The notes below the pieces were generated by a model. That model was not told the origin of the DNA. It was given only the letters and a program-made list of their open reading frames with translations, and made no database searches. A stretch of 64,000 bases of DNA, from positions 1 through 64,000 of the forward strand of contig CAZDSU010000026.1 in assembly GCA_964508135.1 (NCBI GenBank), in the 5' to 3' direction. Each line of letters begins with the position of its first letter. The stretch's first letter is position 1. This stretch comes from UBA6168 sp964508135. Lineage in GTDB: Bacteria; Bacteroidota; Bacteroidia; Chitinophagales; Saprospiraceae. Both the position numbers and the translations under genes were made by a program. Positions 43,530 to 54,200 of the stretch are shown one piece after another.

Positions 43530-46500
43530 ATGAGAGTACTTTTATCCACACTGATTTTTTGGTTGGCTTTGGGCAACGTTGTTTCAGCCCAAACCAAAAA
43601 TCCCACTTCTTCAAATCCATGGACTTTCGCGGCTGAAGGTCAGTTTAATCAAAAAAAGCTGACTAGGGTAGTCGTGCCCAACGAGTACCGCACGGTTCGG
43701 CTCGATTTGTCGGGCATGGAAAGCCTGTTGAAAGAAGCGGCGCTGTGGCAAACAGCCGAGGCTGAAACCAAAAAAATCGAACTTTCCTTGCCAATGCCAG
43801 ATGGCAGTTTCCAGCGTTTCCACATCGTGAAAGCGCCCATCATGCATCCAGACCTGGCAAAAAAATATCCCGAAATAAATTCCTATGCTGGCTACGGCAT
43901 CGAAGACCCGGCGGCCTACCTGCGCTTCGACCTCACGCCACAGGGCTTCCACGCCATGATGCTCAATGCAGCCACGGGCCATGTGTTCATTGACCCCTAC
44001 GCAAGGGAGGACAATGAACATTATGTTGTTTACTACAAAAAAGACTTTTACGTGGACAAACCTTGGAGCTGCAACGGGGATAACCTTGAAGCGACAAAAG
44101 CCCCAGGGGCGGGCGACCCATTTGAGAAAGCTGGGGACTGCAAACTGCGCACTTATTCGTTGGCATTGGCCTGTACGGGCGAATACGCAGCCTTCCACGG
44201 TGGTCCGGTTTCCCAAGTTTTGGCGGCCATGAACACTACCATGACGAGGGTGAACGGCGTATTTGAAAGGGACTTGTCCATAACCATGCAACTGGTCGCC
44301 AACAACGACCTGCTTGTTTTCACCAACGCCAGCACCGACCCCTATTCCAACTACGATGCAACGGCGATGCTTACTGAAAACAGGACCACTTGCAACAATG
44401 TCATCGGTTCAGCGAATTACGATATTGGTCACGTGTTTTCGACAGGCGGCGGCGGCTTGGCTTATGTAAAATGCGTTTGTAACGCTACCTACAAAGGTGG
44501 CGGCGTCACAGGCACTTCCAGTCCGGTAGGCGACCCTTTTGACATTGATTATGTCTGCCACGAAATGGGGCACCAGTTCGGTGCCAACCATACCCAGAAC
44601 AACCCTTGCAGCAGCAATTCTACCACCTCGGTAGAGCCGGGAAGCGGCTCCACCATCATGGGGTACGCTGGCATTTGCACCCCAAATATCCAGCCGCACA
44701 GCGATGCCTATTTCCATGCCATGAGCATTCAGGAGATTTTAGCCTACTGCTCCGGGAACGGCTCGGGCAATGCTTGTGCGACGCTCACCACCATCAACAG
44801 TTCCCCGACTTTTACAGCAATTGCGGACTATGCGATTCCAAAGTCCACGCCTTTCTTCCTTACCGGAAACGGTGCCGACCCCACTCCTGGCGATGCGCTG
44901 ACTTATAGCTGGGAGCAAATGGACTACGCCGCAGCAACCATGCCGCCGGTCTCCACCAATACGGGCGGTCCGACTTTCAGGTCAATGTCGCCAACGACTT
45001 CCCCCATCCGCTATTTTCCAAATTTTACAGCTGTCTTAAATAATACAATGCCCGCTTGGGAGGTGCTCCCCAGCGTGGCAAGGACGCTCAACTTTCGCCT
45101 CACCATCAGGGACAACCACGCTGGCGGCGGCTGCACCAAAGAAGACAATATTGTGGTTACGGTGGCTAGTTCAGGGCCATTTGTGGTCACATCGCCGAAC
45201 ACGGCGATAAGCTGGCCGGCACTTTCAACGCAAACGGTCACTTGGAACGTGGCCAGCACTACATCTAACCCCGTCAGTGCCGCCAATGTGGATATTTTGC
45301 TGTCAATTGATGGTGGCCTAACTTACCCCATCACCTTGCTCAGTGCTACGCCAAACGATGGGACACAGGCGGTTACCCTCCCTGAAAATCAAACCACGCA
45401 AGCAAGGATCATGGTGAGTGGCACTGGCAAAATCTTCTACGACATCTCCAATGTCAATTTCACTATTGGACAGCCTGCCGATGACTTTACGGTGAACGTT
45501 CCGCCGACACCTCAAAATGTTTGCAAAGGCGGCAGTTCCGCTGCGGCTATCAATATTGGCAAGATTTCCAATTTCAGTGGCAATGTTGTCCTATCTGTCA
45601 CAGGCCTTCCTATTGGTGTCACGGCAAGTTTTTCGCCTGCGCAGGTAGCTGCACCCGGAAACGCCCAATTGATATTGAATGCAACTTCCAGCACCACCGC
45701 TGGCAATTACAATATTACGGTGACGGGCGTCGGGTCCACTGGTACAAAGACCAAAGTGTTTGCGATATCTGTGATTACAACCCCCGCCCAAGTGGTACAA
45801 TCCGCTCCAGCCACCGGGGCCACGAATGTTTCCCTGACCCCAACATTGAGCTGGACAGCCGTCACAGGTGCTTCTTCCTACGAAGTACAGGTCGCCACTA
45901 CCAGCACTTTCACCAGCCCAATAGCCGTCGAAGTGACTGGCGTCACGACCAACAGCTACGTCGTTGCGCCAGCTTTGCCCGACAACGTAACGTACTATTG
46001 GCGGGTGAGGGCGGTGAACAATTGTGGCGTAGGTGTGTATTCTGCCACCCGCAATTTCAAGACCCTTATTGTCAACGACTTTACGGTGGATGCGACCCCA
46101 AGCCCTCAAGCAATTTGTAAAGGTGGCAGCACAACTATTACCGTCAATATTGGTAAAATTGTCAATTTCAGTGGCAACGTGGCGCTCTCTGTTACGGGAC
46201 TTCCCACTGGTGTTACGGCTAGTTTTTCAACAACTACGGTGGCTGTTCCTGGAAACGCCTTATTGACGCTTACCGCTACAACCGCTACAACCGCTGGCAA
46301 TTATAACATCACCATATCAGGTGTAGGCTCCACTGGCACCAAAACCAAAGTGGTGGTGCTGTCCGTTGTTACGACACCTGTTCAGGCCGTGCAATCAGCA
46401 CCCGCCACTGGCTTCATAGGTGCTTCTTTGACGCCTGTGTTGATCTGGACGGCAGTCACTGGGGCAACCTCCTACGAGGTGCAGATTGCCGATAATAGCG

Positions 46501-47840
46501 CCTTCACAACCCCAATCGTGAATGCCACGGGTATCACAACCTTGAGCTATACAAGCACCACGCTTCCTGCCAGCACCTTGCTTTATTGGCGGGTACGAGC
46601 GGTCAACAGTTGTGGTGTAGGTGTTTACTCCGCAAGCCGCACATTCACTACGCTGGCTTTCAACCCCAAGTTCGAGTACGGCACACTCACAAACGTGTCC
46701 GAAACATGGCAAACGGTGAACCTGACAAATACCTACACCAGCATGGTGGTAGTGGCGAGCGTGGTGGTCACCAGCAACGCAAGCCTTTCCATCGTTACCC
46801 GAGTTCAGAACGCCACGGGCAACAGCTTCCAGGTGAAGCTGCAAGTGGCAGGCAATGCGACCGGCGCAACCGGAACCGCCACTGTTTATTACATGGTTGC
46901 CGAGGAAGGGAACTATACCTTGGCAAACAATGGGGTCAATTTTGAGGCAAAAAAATACCTTTCCACGAAGACTTCCCGCTACAACGCTTGGGCTTACGAG
47001 CCAATCACTTTCGGCAATACCTACACCATTCCCGTCATAGTGGGGCAAGTAATGACTTATAATGACCCGAATTATTCGGTATTCTGGAGTTCCATGAATG
47101 CCAAAATGGCTAGTCCTGCAACTGCCTCAAGTCGTTCCATCGGCAAGCATATTGGCGAGGACAACGTGAACCTCACCCGTGCAAATGAAACGCTGGGATA
47201 TATGGTTTTCCAAAGCGGCATTGGCACCTTCAATGGCAAGCGTTATGCTGCTGCCATTGGCTCCGACATCGTGAAAGGCGTCCCGGATTTAGCTACTGGA
47301 TTTTCCTACACATTGAGCGGCTTTGCCGCCGTAGAAGCGGCAGTCGTCAGTTCTGCCGGGCAAGATGCCACCGAAGGCTCTTGGGCTGTTTTGGCCACCA
47401 GTGCCCCCTTGACCACAACATCCCTCAAGACCTGGGCGCTGGAAGACAATATTTTGGACACGGAAAGAACGCATACCACCGACCAGGTTTGCTATGTGGT
47501 CATCGGCACCGGCACATCCGTTGGGCCAGAGGCGGACGACCGGGAAACGGAGGTGGTCGAGGAGGAAGATGTCCCTGTTCATAAGGGAATCGAAGCTTAC
47601 CCCAACCCATTTACCAACGAGCTGACCATTGACTTCGAACAAGTATCAGATGGTAGTCCATTGGTGATGGTAAGCGACGCTTATGGCAGGGTGGTATTCA
47701 GGACGCTGCTTTCGCCGCAGGAACCAGGGCAAAGGGCTGAAAAAATCAACCTTGGAGCGGCGCTAGGATATGGTCACTACTATCTTCAGGTGATTGATGG
47801 CAAACATCAAAAAGCAGTTAAGATTATTAGGAGCCAATAG
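43530..47840 (+). CDS. Gene H: secreted reprolysin-like metzincin metalloprotease with lectin-like domain, T9SS type A
   Basis: A 1436-residue zinc protease started at ATG 43530 (MRVLLSTLIFWLALGNVVSAQ). A prodomain (about 22-200) precedes a catalytic domain (about 205-411) with the complete metzincin zinc motif HEMGHQFGANH (344-354) and the downstream Met-turn IMGYAG, so Glu345 is the expected catalytic base. Next come an Ig-like/PKD-like pair, then two tandem 198-residue units (651-848, 849-1046), each a beta domain (CKGG...INIGKI.NFSGNV) plus an FnIII-like domain. An H-type-lectin-like triplet (about 1048-1330; ETWQTVNL...TSMVVVASV) follows, related to those in genes C, I and J, then a type A sorting domain (from about 1355, GIEAYPNPFTNELTI). 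It likely degrades or processes proteins at the cell surface or in the matrix, held there by the lectin-like part (inference). Confidence 0.92.
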   Translation: MRVLLSTLIFWLALGNVVSAQTKNPTSSNPWTFAAEGQFNQKKLTRVVVPNEYRTVRLDLSGMESLLKEAALWQTAEAETKKIELSLPMPDGSFQRFHIVKAPIMHPDLAKKYPEINSYAGYGIEDPAAYLRFDLTPQGFHAMMLNAATGHVFIDPYAREDNEHYVVYYKKDFYVDKPWSCNGDNLEATKAPGAGDPFEKAGDCKLRTYSLALACTGEYAAFHGGPVSQVLAAMNTTMTRVNGVFERDLSITMQLVANNDLLVFTNASTDPYSNYDATAMLTENRTTCNNVIGSANYDIGHVFSTGGGGLAYVKCVCNATYKGGGVTGTSSPVGDPFDIDYVCHEMGHQFGANHTQNNPCSSNSTTSVEPGSGSTIMGYAGICTPNIQPHSDAYFHAMSIQEILAYCSGNGSGNACATLTTINSSPTFTAIADYAIPKSTPFFLTGNGADPTPGDALTYSWEQMDYAAATMPPVSTNTGGPTFRSMSPTTSPIRYFPNFTAVLNNTMPAWEVLPSVARTLNFRLTIRDNHAGGGCTKEDNIVVTVASSGPFVVTSPNTAISWPALSTQTVTWNVASTTSNPVSAANVDILLSIDGGLTYPITLLSATPNDGTQAVTLPENQTTQARIMVSGTGKIFYDISNVNFTIGQPADDFTVNVPPTPQNVCKGGSSAAAINIGKISNFSGNVVLSVTGLPIGVTASFSPAQVAAPGNAQLILNATSSTTAGNYNITVTGVGSTGTKTKVFAISVITTPAQVVQSAPATGATNVSLTPTLSWTAVTGASSYEVQVATTSTFTSPIAVEVTGVTTNSYVVAPALPDNVTYYWRVRAVNNCGVGVYSATRNFKTLIVNDFTVDATPSPQAICKGGSTTITVNIGKIVNFSGNVALSVTGLPTGVTASFSTTTVAVPGNALLTLTATTATTAGNYNITISGVGSTGTKTKVVVLSVVTTPVQAVQSAPATGFIGASLTPVLIWTAVTGATSYEVQIADNSAFTTPIVNATGITTLSYTSTTLPASTLLYWRVRAVNSCGVGVYSASRTFTTLAFNPKFEYGTLTNVSETWQTVNLTNTYTSMVVVASVVVTSNASLSIVTRVQNATGNSFQVKLQVAGNATGATGTATVYYMVAEEGNYTLANNGVNFEAKKYLSTKTSRYNAWAYEPITFGNTYTIPVIVGQVMTYNDPNYSVFWSSMNAKMASPATASSRSIGKHIGEDNVNLTRANETLGYMVFQSGIGTFNGKRYAAAIGSDIVKGVPDLATGFSYTLSGFAAVEAAVVSSAGQDATEGSWAVLATSAPLTTTSLKTWALEDNILDTERTHTTDQVCYVVIGTGTSVGPEADDRETEVVEEEDVPVHKGIEAYPNPFTNELTIDFEQVSDGSPLVMVSDAYGRVVFRTLLSPQEPGQRAEKINLGAALGYGHYYLQVIDGKHQKAVKIIRSQ
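45480..46668 (+). repeat. Two tandem 594-bp units in gene H
   Basis: Units start at 45480 (DDFTVNV) and 46074 (NDFTVDA). Each encodes a domain with CKGGS....NIGKI.NFSGNV.LSVTGLP.GVTASF and an FnIII-like domain with YYWRVRAVN.CGVGVYSA.R.F.TL. The copies clearly share origin but have diverged. Confidence 0.8.
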
Positions 47841-48221
47841 GCTAGTTCGCCAAGCGATGGGATTGCTCAAAGCAATCCCATCGCTATCGAGCATAAGTAG
47901 AAATACTGAAAAACTACAGACAATTCGTTTCGGCAAGGTTGTTGATTAATACACCAAGTTGATAATGATAAATTGGTTTTTGTAGTAAATCCCTCCTCAC
48001 TTTTCTCCCTCCATAAGAAACATTTAGTCACACGTTGTAAACATGAATTGATTGCTATCTGGTGAGGCTGTTCTATGTTGTCCTTGCCTGCGGTCACCAA
48101 AACCTTGTTTACTTTCTGGCGTGTACCATTTTTTGACATGGACACGCATAGCACTTTTTACCGTAGCTGCGCGGTAATGCTTTTAATGCAGTGGGGTTTT
48201 TATACGAACAAACACAACAAA
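47841..48221. other. Intergenic region between genes H and I
   Basis: 381 bp. After the 15-bp hairpin at 47853-47885 I see no gene or box. An in-frame extension of gene I from 48075 is open but not signal-peptide-like. Confidence 0.5.
47853..47885 (+). terminator. Perfect 15-bp hairpin after gene H
   Basis: AGCGATGGGATTGCT / AGCAATCCCATCGCT with a CAA loop, 12 nt after the stop. No T-run follows, so it may protect the 3' end or terminate only weakly. Confidence 0.5.
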
Positions 48222-51200
48222 ATGAGCAAATTTTCTTACACCTTAGTCCTTAGCTTAAGCTTCGTGCTCTTAAGTTTCACAATTGAAGAGAGTAGCTTGC
48301 TAAAAGTGCCTTCCGCACAAACGAATCAAGGATTGGCTGCCCAATATTTCTTTCAATTGAAAGGAAATGTTCGGAACCTTCTTATTGCCAACCTCGACCT
48401 CCCCGGAGTTTGTGAATCACCTTCGCCTCCACCTTCCTTTGTGTTTGCAACCGAAATCTGCAACAACAACATTGACGATGACGGCGACGGCCTTATTGAC
48501 GCAAACGACCCCGACTGCGGTGCCGACATCATGCAGGCCGTTCCGGTTGGTTCCTTCATCATAAACATGAGCGTACAGCCCCAGACCGCTGCCAATGCCA
48601 TCAAGCCCTACGGCCTGGTTTGGTACCTGCTGCACGAGCACAATATTCCCATCATCTGGTCCATCAATTCAACCAAACCAAAGGACGGCGTTGACTTCAC
48701 CTACGATGGCGTTGACTACCGGGGAGGCCCCTTCATCATCTCGGCGGAATACCGTACCCCGGAGGTAGATGCGCTTATTGCAGCATGGCAAGCCCAAGGC
48801 GTTGTTGGCGTCACCACGACTTCCGATGTCACCGTGCCGGTGAACCGGGTGCTCAACTACTCCATGAACTGGACGCTGAACACCGACAACGGGCAAATCG
48901 CCCAAGCCTACCTCGACCGTGCCGGGATACCCGAAACGGCGTACAACTGGACCTTGCCCCAAGACCTCGACTGCTGCACCGACGTGTTCCTGATGCCGCA
49001 CTCCGAGCCAGTTTGGGCAACCCACAACCGGCTGTTGAGCTGGAACGCAAGCCCAGCCCTGGGCGGCTGCGCCGGCTCGCTCTGGGCAGGTTGCAAGGCG
49101 GGAAGTTCGGTGGAGAACATCGTCAACCCGGCAAACCCTGCTCAACGACTTAACTTTTTGATGCTCAACCCAGTAGCTCCGGCAACTACCCCTGCCGTTG
49201 AGGCGGGCGACCACGACGACGGTACGCTTCCATACAGCTATGGTTTCCCAACCCACCCAGTCATGCAGTTCCTCGGAACTTTGGACGGGGCACAGGAGAA
49301 CGGTGCCGAACAGATTTATTTGCCGACCAATGGCTGGAGGCCGACCACATTCGTTGGGGCTTGGGACGCCGACCATCCCGACGTGCCTTCCCTTTCTCCT
49401 GGGAAAGCGGCTAAATTGGCCTTCGGCCCAGCTTTTGGCGATGCCACGAGGGGCTACATCATGTACCAAACTGGGCACCGGCAAGACCGGGACGACAACC
49501 CGGAGAACATCGCCTCACAGCGGGCCTTCTTCAACTTCAGCTTTCTGGCCGTAGGCCAAAAGGCCATCCATGCGACCGCCACTATCCCGGACATCATGGA
49601 ATCCGGTACCGACTATCCACTTTCGGCAACTGCCTCGGGTGGAAGCGGTGCATACCATTTCCACTGGGAAACCGACTGTGGTGGTTCATTTTCCAACCCA
49701 TATTCCGCTACCACAACCTATTCCCCGCCGGATGTCCTAACTACCTCGGAATGCTACATCAAGGTCATGGTCACCGACGATTGTGGCACCCGGGTAGGGT
49801 TCCAGAACGTTTTTATCAGCATGAGGCCCAGGCCTGCACCGCCAGTTGCAGTGGACGATTACGAAGAGACACTGCCTGGCTCACCCGTCACCGTGAATGC
49901 ATTGGTGAACGACAGCGACCCCAACATGGACCCCCTTACGCTGACCTCGCTGCTCGGCCCGACCAACACGGGCAACGGCGTATTTGCCAACAATGGTGAC
50001 GGCACGGTGACCTACACCCCGGATTTTGACTTTGTGGGCATTGACCAAATCAGATACAGCATTTGTGACAACACCCCGCCAGCCAAAGGCGGCTCGCTCT
50101 GCGATACCGCTACCATCTTCATCACGGTGGACTGGTCGGATGCGAACGGGTGCTATCCCAACCAATATTATGGCATCGCTGCTCAGGGCAATGCCACGAC
50201 CGTGCTTGCGCAAAACTCGATAAGCAACCCCACCCAGGCGCTTGGCGCACCGGTTTTGGTGGCGGGCAACGGCAACTACTACGCTAAAATTGACAACAAC
50301 ACTGACTACCTCGTGCTCGACCTCGGCTACAACGTGCCAGTGGGCGACACGATATGGCTGCACATCGGCTCTGATGACGGGGCTTCTGCCACGCTAAATG
50401 TACAAGGCACGCTTTCCAGCTCGAACTACATTAATGGTAATGGTTTCTATGACCTAAAAAGCTACACGACCATCAAAGACCTGAACAACGCCGCCCCACA
50501 GGAGGATATCGTCGCTTACGTGCCAGCCACCGGTGCTGTCCGCAAGTTGCGTTTCACAAGGGCCACGGGTGCGAACAAGCCCTGTGTCAACGCCGTCCAC
50601 TATGTGGACCTGAATTGCTTGAGCGCCGTGCCGGTGGCAAACGACGACGCCGTGACCATCTGCGAAGATCATTCGACTTATATTGACGTGTTGTTCAATG
50701 ACAGCGACCCACAGGATTTGCCGCTAAGTGTTTCCATTCTATCCCAACCGCTACATGGGGAAATTAGCCTTCAGCAAGACAGGACATTTAAATACCAACC
50801 TGACCACGATTACAGCGGTACGGACAATTTTAATTACCAAATCTGTAACTCCAAAGGCCTGTGCGATCAGGCCGTAGTCTCCATTACCATTACCGATGAC
50901 GGCTGCCTTGCCGGGCAGACTACCCAATTTGGCGGAAGCAGCCACTCCGTAGCGGACAATTTTCCGGCCAATGCCTATACCAACAACACCGGCTCCCAAA
51001 ACTGGTCAAACATCTGGACAGAGGAAGGGGACGATGGATTGGCGGGGTCAGGCGATATAAGAGCCACGGGCGGACTGGTAGAATGTGCAGTTGACGGCAG
51101 CTTTGCCATTTATCGGGGAGCCAATCTGTCCAGCACCAACTCGGCAATTTTGTCATTCACCGTAAACGACCATAACCTGAATGGAGACGACGTGTATGCA

Positions 51201-54200
51201 GTGGAGTTTTCCAATAATGGCGGAACCAGTTATTCCATATTGAAGCTTTTCAATGACAGTAGCCCAGCCAGCTCTGCGGAAAGTTTCGATTTAAAAGCCA
51301 GCTTTGGCACACTCGGTTCGGATGCACGTGTCAGGTTCCGCCGCCATTCTGGCTCAGGGGGCGAAAAATTCAAGTTCGACAACGTGCAGATCCAGTACGA
51401 GCTGGCAGGGTGTTTTGGCCCATGCGTGCCCATACCCACCTACCCGCCCGATGCGATCAACGACTATGGTTTGACCTACATAAATACCCCGATTTCCATT
51501 GCTGTTCAGTCCAATGATGTGGACCCCAGCAGTTTGGGTCTGACGACTTTTTTGGGTGTGTCCAACCCGCCGGACAACGGCTCCATAGAGCTTGTCGGCA
51601 AGCAAATCAAATACACCCCGAACACGGGCTTCATCGGCCAGGATGTTTTCAATTATAAAATTTGTAACCCTTATGGTTGTGACAGTGCCCTCGTTACGGT
51701 TGACGTGCTCTGTGTGAACCCCGAAGATGGACGGGCGATACAGGGGATGGTTTTTGACGACCTTAACATGAACGGCGCTTTGAACAATGGGGATGCTGGG
51801 GTCGCCAACATCAGGGTGCGGCTCTTCAAGGACTTGAACGCCAATGGGGTAGTGAACCCAGGCGAGTCCAAACTCGACTCGGCACTGACCGATGCCTATG
51901 GCAATTATGTTTTCAAATTGGGGAATGGCGTAGTGGTAAATTCGTCTTCAGTGACCAATTATGCTACGAGCGCTACCGGCTCGGTGAACAATGATTATCC
52001 CCTTTCTTACGCGACGGGTGCGCCCAATGGCAATTTCGTAAAAATGGGATCAAGTGATTACGTGGTGCTCGGGTTTGCCAATACCATTCCTTTTGGCACC
52101 AACGTAACCATCAATTTGGCATCTGACAAGTCATCGGGAAGTGCCTCCATTTCCGGCTCGCCGGACGGTATTACATTTAGCAACGCCGTCACCTGGTCGC
52201 CGGGCTACAGCAACGATCAAGGTAACCCGCCTCCCGCTTCGGCCTTCCTTGCGTTCAATTATCAAGTGACAGCGACCAACGGCATCAAGTATGTCAAAAT
52301 CGCCCGTACAGGGAACAACATTTACGCGGATGCAGCCGCTTACAAGCAAATCGTGCAAACCGGTGGTGAATCGTCCGTCTCTTTAACCCGGATTGTCAAC
52401 TCCTCCACCGACGATGCCGAAGAAGAAGGCCCCGATGGTTCCAACTTGGGCCCAGGGGGCATGTACCTCACCAGTTCCGACTTGGAAATGACTCAGGATA
52501 TCCAAACCCCGTCTTCTGGCAATCAAAAAATAGGGCTGCGCTTTAATACGATAAATATCCCCCAAGGAGCAACCATTAAGGAAGCAACTTTGAGTTTTAG
52601 AGCTGTCCAGGCAGATTCCCCTAATTCCAATAACGGCCCGACCGCACTGACTATTAAGGGGCAGGCAACCGACAATGCGCCAACCTTCACAACGTCTGTC
52701 AACAACATCTCGAACCGGGCGCTGACAACAGCATCCACCTTGTGGAACCCATCGGTCTGGTTGTCCAATCAAACCTATACCACCCCCGACATAAAAGCTG
52801 TTGTCCAGGAAATTGTCAACCGCCCGAGCTGGGCGGATGGCAACAGCATGGTATTTGTCATTTCAGGTTCCGGCTCCCGCAGCGCTGACTCTTTTAATGG
52901 TTCGCCGTCAGGCGCACCGGTGCTGAAGATCACTTATACCACTGGAAGCGGTGCTGATAACGGGCATTTCGTCATTCAGCTTTCGACGGCCTCCCTCCCG
53001 CCGAACAGCACACTCACCACCGATAACATCGAAACGGCAGTGGTGCTCAACAACGGTGACGTGGACTGCTCCAATAACTTTGGCTTGATAAACCACCGGC
53101 CGCCCATAGCCAACCCAGACACTGCTTATGTTAGTGCAGGTACAACAGTAGTCATCAACAATACCATCAATGACTATGACCCCGAAGGGACTCCACTGAC
53201 CATGACCTTTTTGACAAACCCACCTTTCGGCACGGCGGTCAACCTTGGCAACGGCACGCTGAAATTCACGTCGAACAACGGCTTCACTGGCTGGCAAACG
53301 TTTTTGTACAAGGTATGCGACCAGGGCACGCCTACACTTTGCGACACCACGACGGTTTCGGTATTGGTTTCTCCCTTAATCAACAACCGCCCAGTGGCGC
53401 AGGACGACTACGACACCATCGTGGTCAACATCCACGTGGAAACGGACGTGCTGGACAACGATTTTGACCAAGAAAACGACAACCTGACCACGACACTCAC
53501 GCCTGGCATCCAACAACCTGCCAATGGCACGGTGACAGTGGTCAACGGTAAAATCGTTGAATATATGCCCAACCCCGGGTTCACTGGCAACGATGTGTAC
53601 CAATACATCGTTTGCGACAACCGCTCGCCCTCGCTCTGCGACACGGCAAGGGTGTTTATTCATGTGAAAAACCAGCCCCCGGATGCCCGTTGGGACTACG
53701 CCGAGACGCAGATGAATATTGCCAAAGCAATCTCCGTGCTGGTCAACGACATCGAGCCGGACGGTCACGCCATCATCCTGATGAGCACAGGTACCAACGC
53801 CACCCCAAGCAATGGATTGACAGTAAAAGGAGGCACCGTGAGCGTCAGCACCAACGGCACCGCCGGTAACTATGCCGACGATTTTATCAACTACACACCG
53901 CCAGCGGGCTTTATCTGTCTGGATACTTTCCAGTACCGGGTTCGGGATTCCGGAACGCCAAACATGTACGACATCACCTACGTGGTGGTGCGGGTTTCGG
54001 GGCTGATTGATTTGGAATTGACCAAAACGGTCAACCCATCATCCACCCAGATAGGCCAAAACGTCACCTTCACGCTGACGCTTTTGAACAAAGGCCCTGC
54101 CCCGGCCACCACCGTGCTGACCAAGGACAAATTGACTTCCAGCTACCAGTACGTTAGCGACAATGGAGCAGGCGCTTATGACCCTGTTTCGGGGGTATGG

